A stretch of 6,790 nt of DNA from Clostridia bacterium (GTDB lineage: Bacteria > Bacillota > Clostridia > Oscillospirales > CAG-272), in contig JAGAMJ010000152.1 in assembly GCA_017624795.1 (NCBI GenBank), positions 1 to 6,790 of the forward strand. The letters run 5' to 3'. Below the pieces are notes generated by a model, which was not told the DNA's origin, searched no databases, and saw nothing but the letters and a program-made list of their open reading frames with translations. Position numbers and translations under genes: made by a program. Positions 6,174 to 6,790 of this stretch are shown one piece after another (position 1 is the stretch's first letter; each line of letters starts with the position of its first letter).

Positions 6174-6683
6174 TTATTTGTTTTGCGCCGCGTAGTAGTT
6201 CATCAGGCAACCGCGCAAAATGATCTCCTTCTCGTTTTCGGTGAGTCCCTTCACGTAAAGGGTGATATCCTCGGTCACGCCGTTTGCGCGAATGACCTTT
6301 GCTTCGAAGACCTCCTTGCCCGAAGCGATACCGCTTCTCACGTCGGGAATGTAAACAAAATCGCCCTCCGTATACGAGAATTCGGTGTCTTTATCAAGCG
6401 TAAAGGGCAGAATACCCCAGTTGATGCAGTTGGAGCGATAGCGCTTGGTGGCAAATTCGTAGCAGATGTTGGCAAAGCCGCCAAGCACCTTTTGGCAGGA
6501 TGCCGCCTGCTCGCGTGCCGAGCCGTCACCGGGCTTGTTTGCGAACACGCAGGAGCCGAACTGCGTCACGGGCGCAAGCGCCTTGGCGTCGCCGACCTTG
6601 GAAAGCGCGAATTTGATCTTGTCCGACACGTTACCCTCACGGCGTGCTGCCTCGTCAGCGGCGACCGCCTTGGAGCGTGCCAC
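6174..6683 (-). CDS. acn: Aconitase (hydratase family) swivel domain, C-terminal fragment after an in-frame stop
   Basis: This is the C-terminal part of an aconitase, which isomerises citrate to isocitrate using a 4Fe-4S cluster. The swivel-domain signature GDGSAREQAASCQKVLGG is at residues 52-69 of this fragment. It contains the Ser-x-Arg motif that contacts substrate in aconitases (S-S-R-E-H in the mitochondrial enzyme). YRSNCINWGILPF (82-94) matches the family's conserved NxxxxGxLP segment. The cysteines that bind the Fe-S cluster would lie in the upstream domains, outside the window. The frame continues to the left of the GTG at 6683 with more aconitase-like sequence (residues reading RLSEFALSRR) until a TAA at 6726-6728. 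The GTG is therefore probably not a natural start, and no ribosome binding site precedes it. The stop at 6174-6176 is the normal end, with icd 54 nt downstream. Whether the cell makes a working aconitase depends on whether the TAA is real. Confidence 0.75.
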   Translation of the reverse strand: MARSKAVAADEAARREGNVSDKIKFALSKVGDAKALAPVTQFGSCVFANKPGDGSAREQAASCQKVLGGFANICYEFATKRYRSNCINWGILPFTLDKDTEFSYTEGDFVYIPDVRSGIASGKEVFEAKVIRANGVTEDITLYVKGLTENEKEIILRGCLMNYYAAQNK

Positions 6684-6725
6684 GTAGGTGGGGCAACGGC
6701 GCGAGAGCGCGAACTCGGACAGGCG

Positions 6726-6728
6726 TTA
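6726..6728 (-). other. In-frame TAA nonsense codon inside the aconitase gene
   Basis: On the minus strand the codons read S-N-P, TAA, R-L-S-E-F-A-L-S-R-R. As I recall the family, this stretch normally runs SNP-L-RL with a leucine at the stop position. TTA to TAA would be a single-base change. The frame is the same on both sides, so there is no frameshift. TAA is an ordinary terminator elsewhere in the window (the ends of the permease, ATPase, recG and lipoprotein genes), so a reassigned code is not the explanation. Confidence 0.8.
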
Positions 6729-6790
6729 GGGGTTGGAGCGATAGGACGAGGTCTCGCACGAGGGGATCAGCTCGTCTGTGGTGGTGACCG
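6729..6790 (-). pseudogene. acn: Aconitase coding sequence upstream of the stop codon (partial, cut by window edge)
   Basis: About 20 codons are visible, reading VTTTDELIPSCETSSYRSNP, and then the TAA. TTDELIPS matches the beginning of the aconitase swivel domain, where the D-E-x-x-P pattern is conserved. This is therefore the same gene as the downstream fragment, continuing past the right edge of the window. The Cys in PSCETSSYRSNP stands where I recall glycine in relatives. If the stop is genuine, the protein made would end here and lack nearly the whole swivel domain, including the substrate-binding Ser-x-Arg motif, and would be inactive on its own. Confidence 0.65.

Noticed and set aside
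6726..6728. Stop-codon reassignment or programmed recoding at the aconitase TAA.
   Set aside because: TAA ends at least four other genes in the window normally, and TAA is not a known selenocysteine or pyrrolysine codon.
1..6790. CRISPR arrays, insertion sequences, integrases, tRNA or rRNA genes, riboswitches.
   Set aside because: I saw no spaced direct repeats, terminal inverted repeats, transposase motifs or conserved RNA patterns. The only tandem repeats are the coding LRR units.

Overview
The window looks like an ordinary chromosomal stretch from a Gram-positive Firmicute, most likely a Clostridia-type gut anaerobe. The reasons are strong AAAGGAGG-type ribosome binding sites, near-perfect sigma-A promoters, a Bacillota-style lipoprotein with LRR_5 repeats, and the clostridial look of the amino-acid ABC ATPase. 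I estimated a mid-range GC content by eye only. I cannot place it more finely without a database search.

Layout, left to right. (1) Bases 1-1026, plus strand: the end of an amino-acid ABC importer operon, with the C-terminus of a permease and then its ATPase 2 nt later. It is closed by a bidirectional hairpin terminator (1029-1061). (2) Bases 1067-3875, minus strand: recG with its own TTGACA-18-TATAAT promoter, followed 4 nt later by an Sfp-type phosphopantetheinyl transferase. The two form a short operon that runs into the same terminator. (3) Bases 3876-4038: the divergent intergenic region, with a perfect-consensus promoter for the rightward gene and a 12-bp palindrome between the two promoters. 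(4) Bases 4039-4827, plus strand: a secreted lipoprotein made of seven exact 23-residue leucine-rich repeats. It is closed by a second bidirectional terminator (4850-4885). (5) Bases 4902-6790, minus strand: a eukaryotic-type NADP isocitrate dehydrogenase preceded by the C-terminal part of an aconitase, which is cut by the right window edge.

The aconitase and isocitrate dehydrogenase form an operon-like pair that turns citrate into 2-oxoglutarate. In anaerobes this branch mainly supplies glutamate. The ABC importer would fit the same nitrogen theme, but it is a separate transcription unit.

The most notable observation is an in-frame TAA codon (6726-6728) in the aconitase swivel domain. Recognisable aconitase sequence lies on both sides in the same frame, so this is a pseudogene, a recent nonsense mutation or a base-call error. 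I found no mobile element, CRISPR array, tRNA or rRNA. I see no convincing novel multi-gene system: the rest is familiar housekeeping and surface-protein content.
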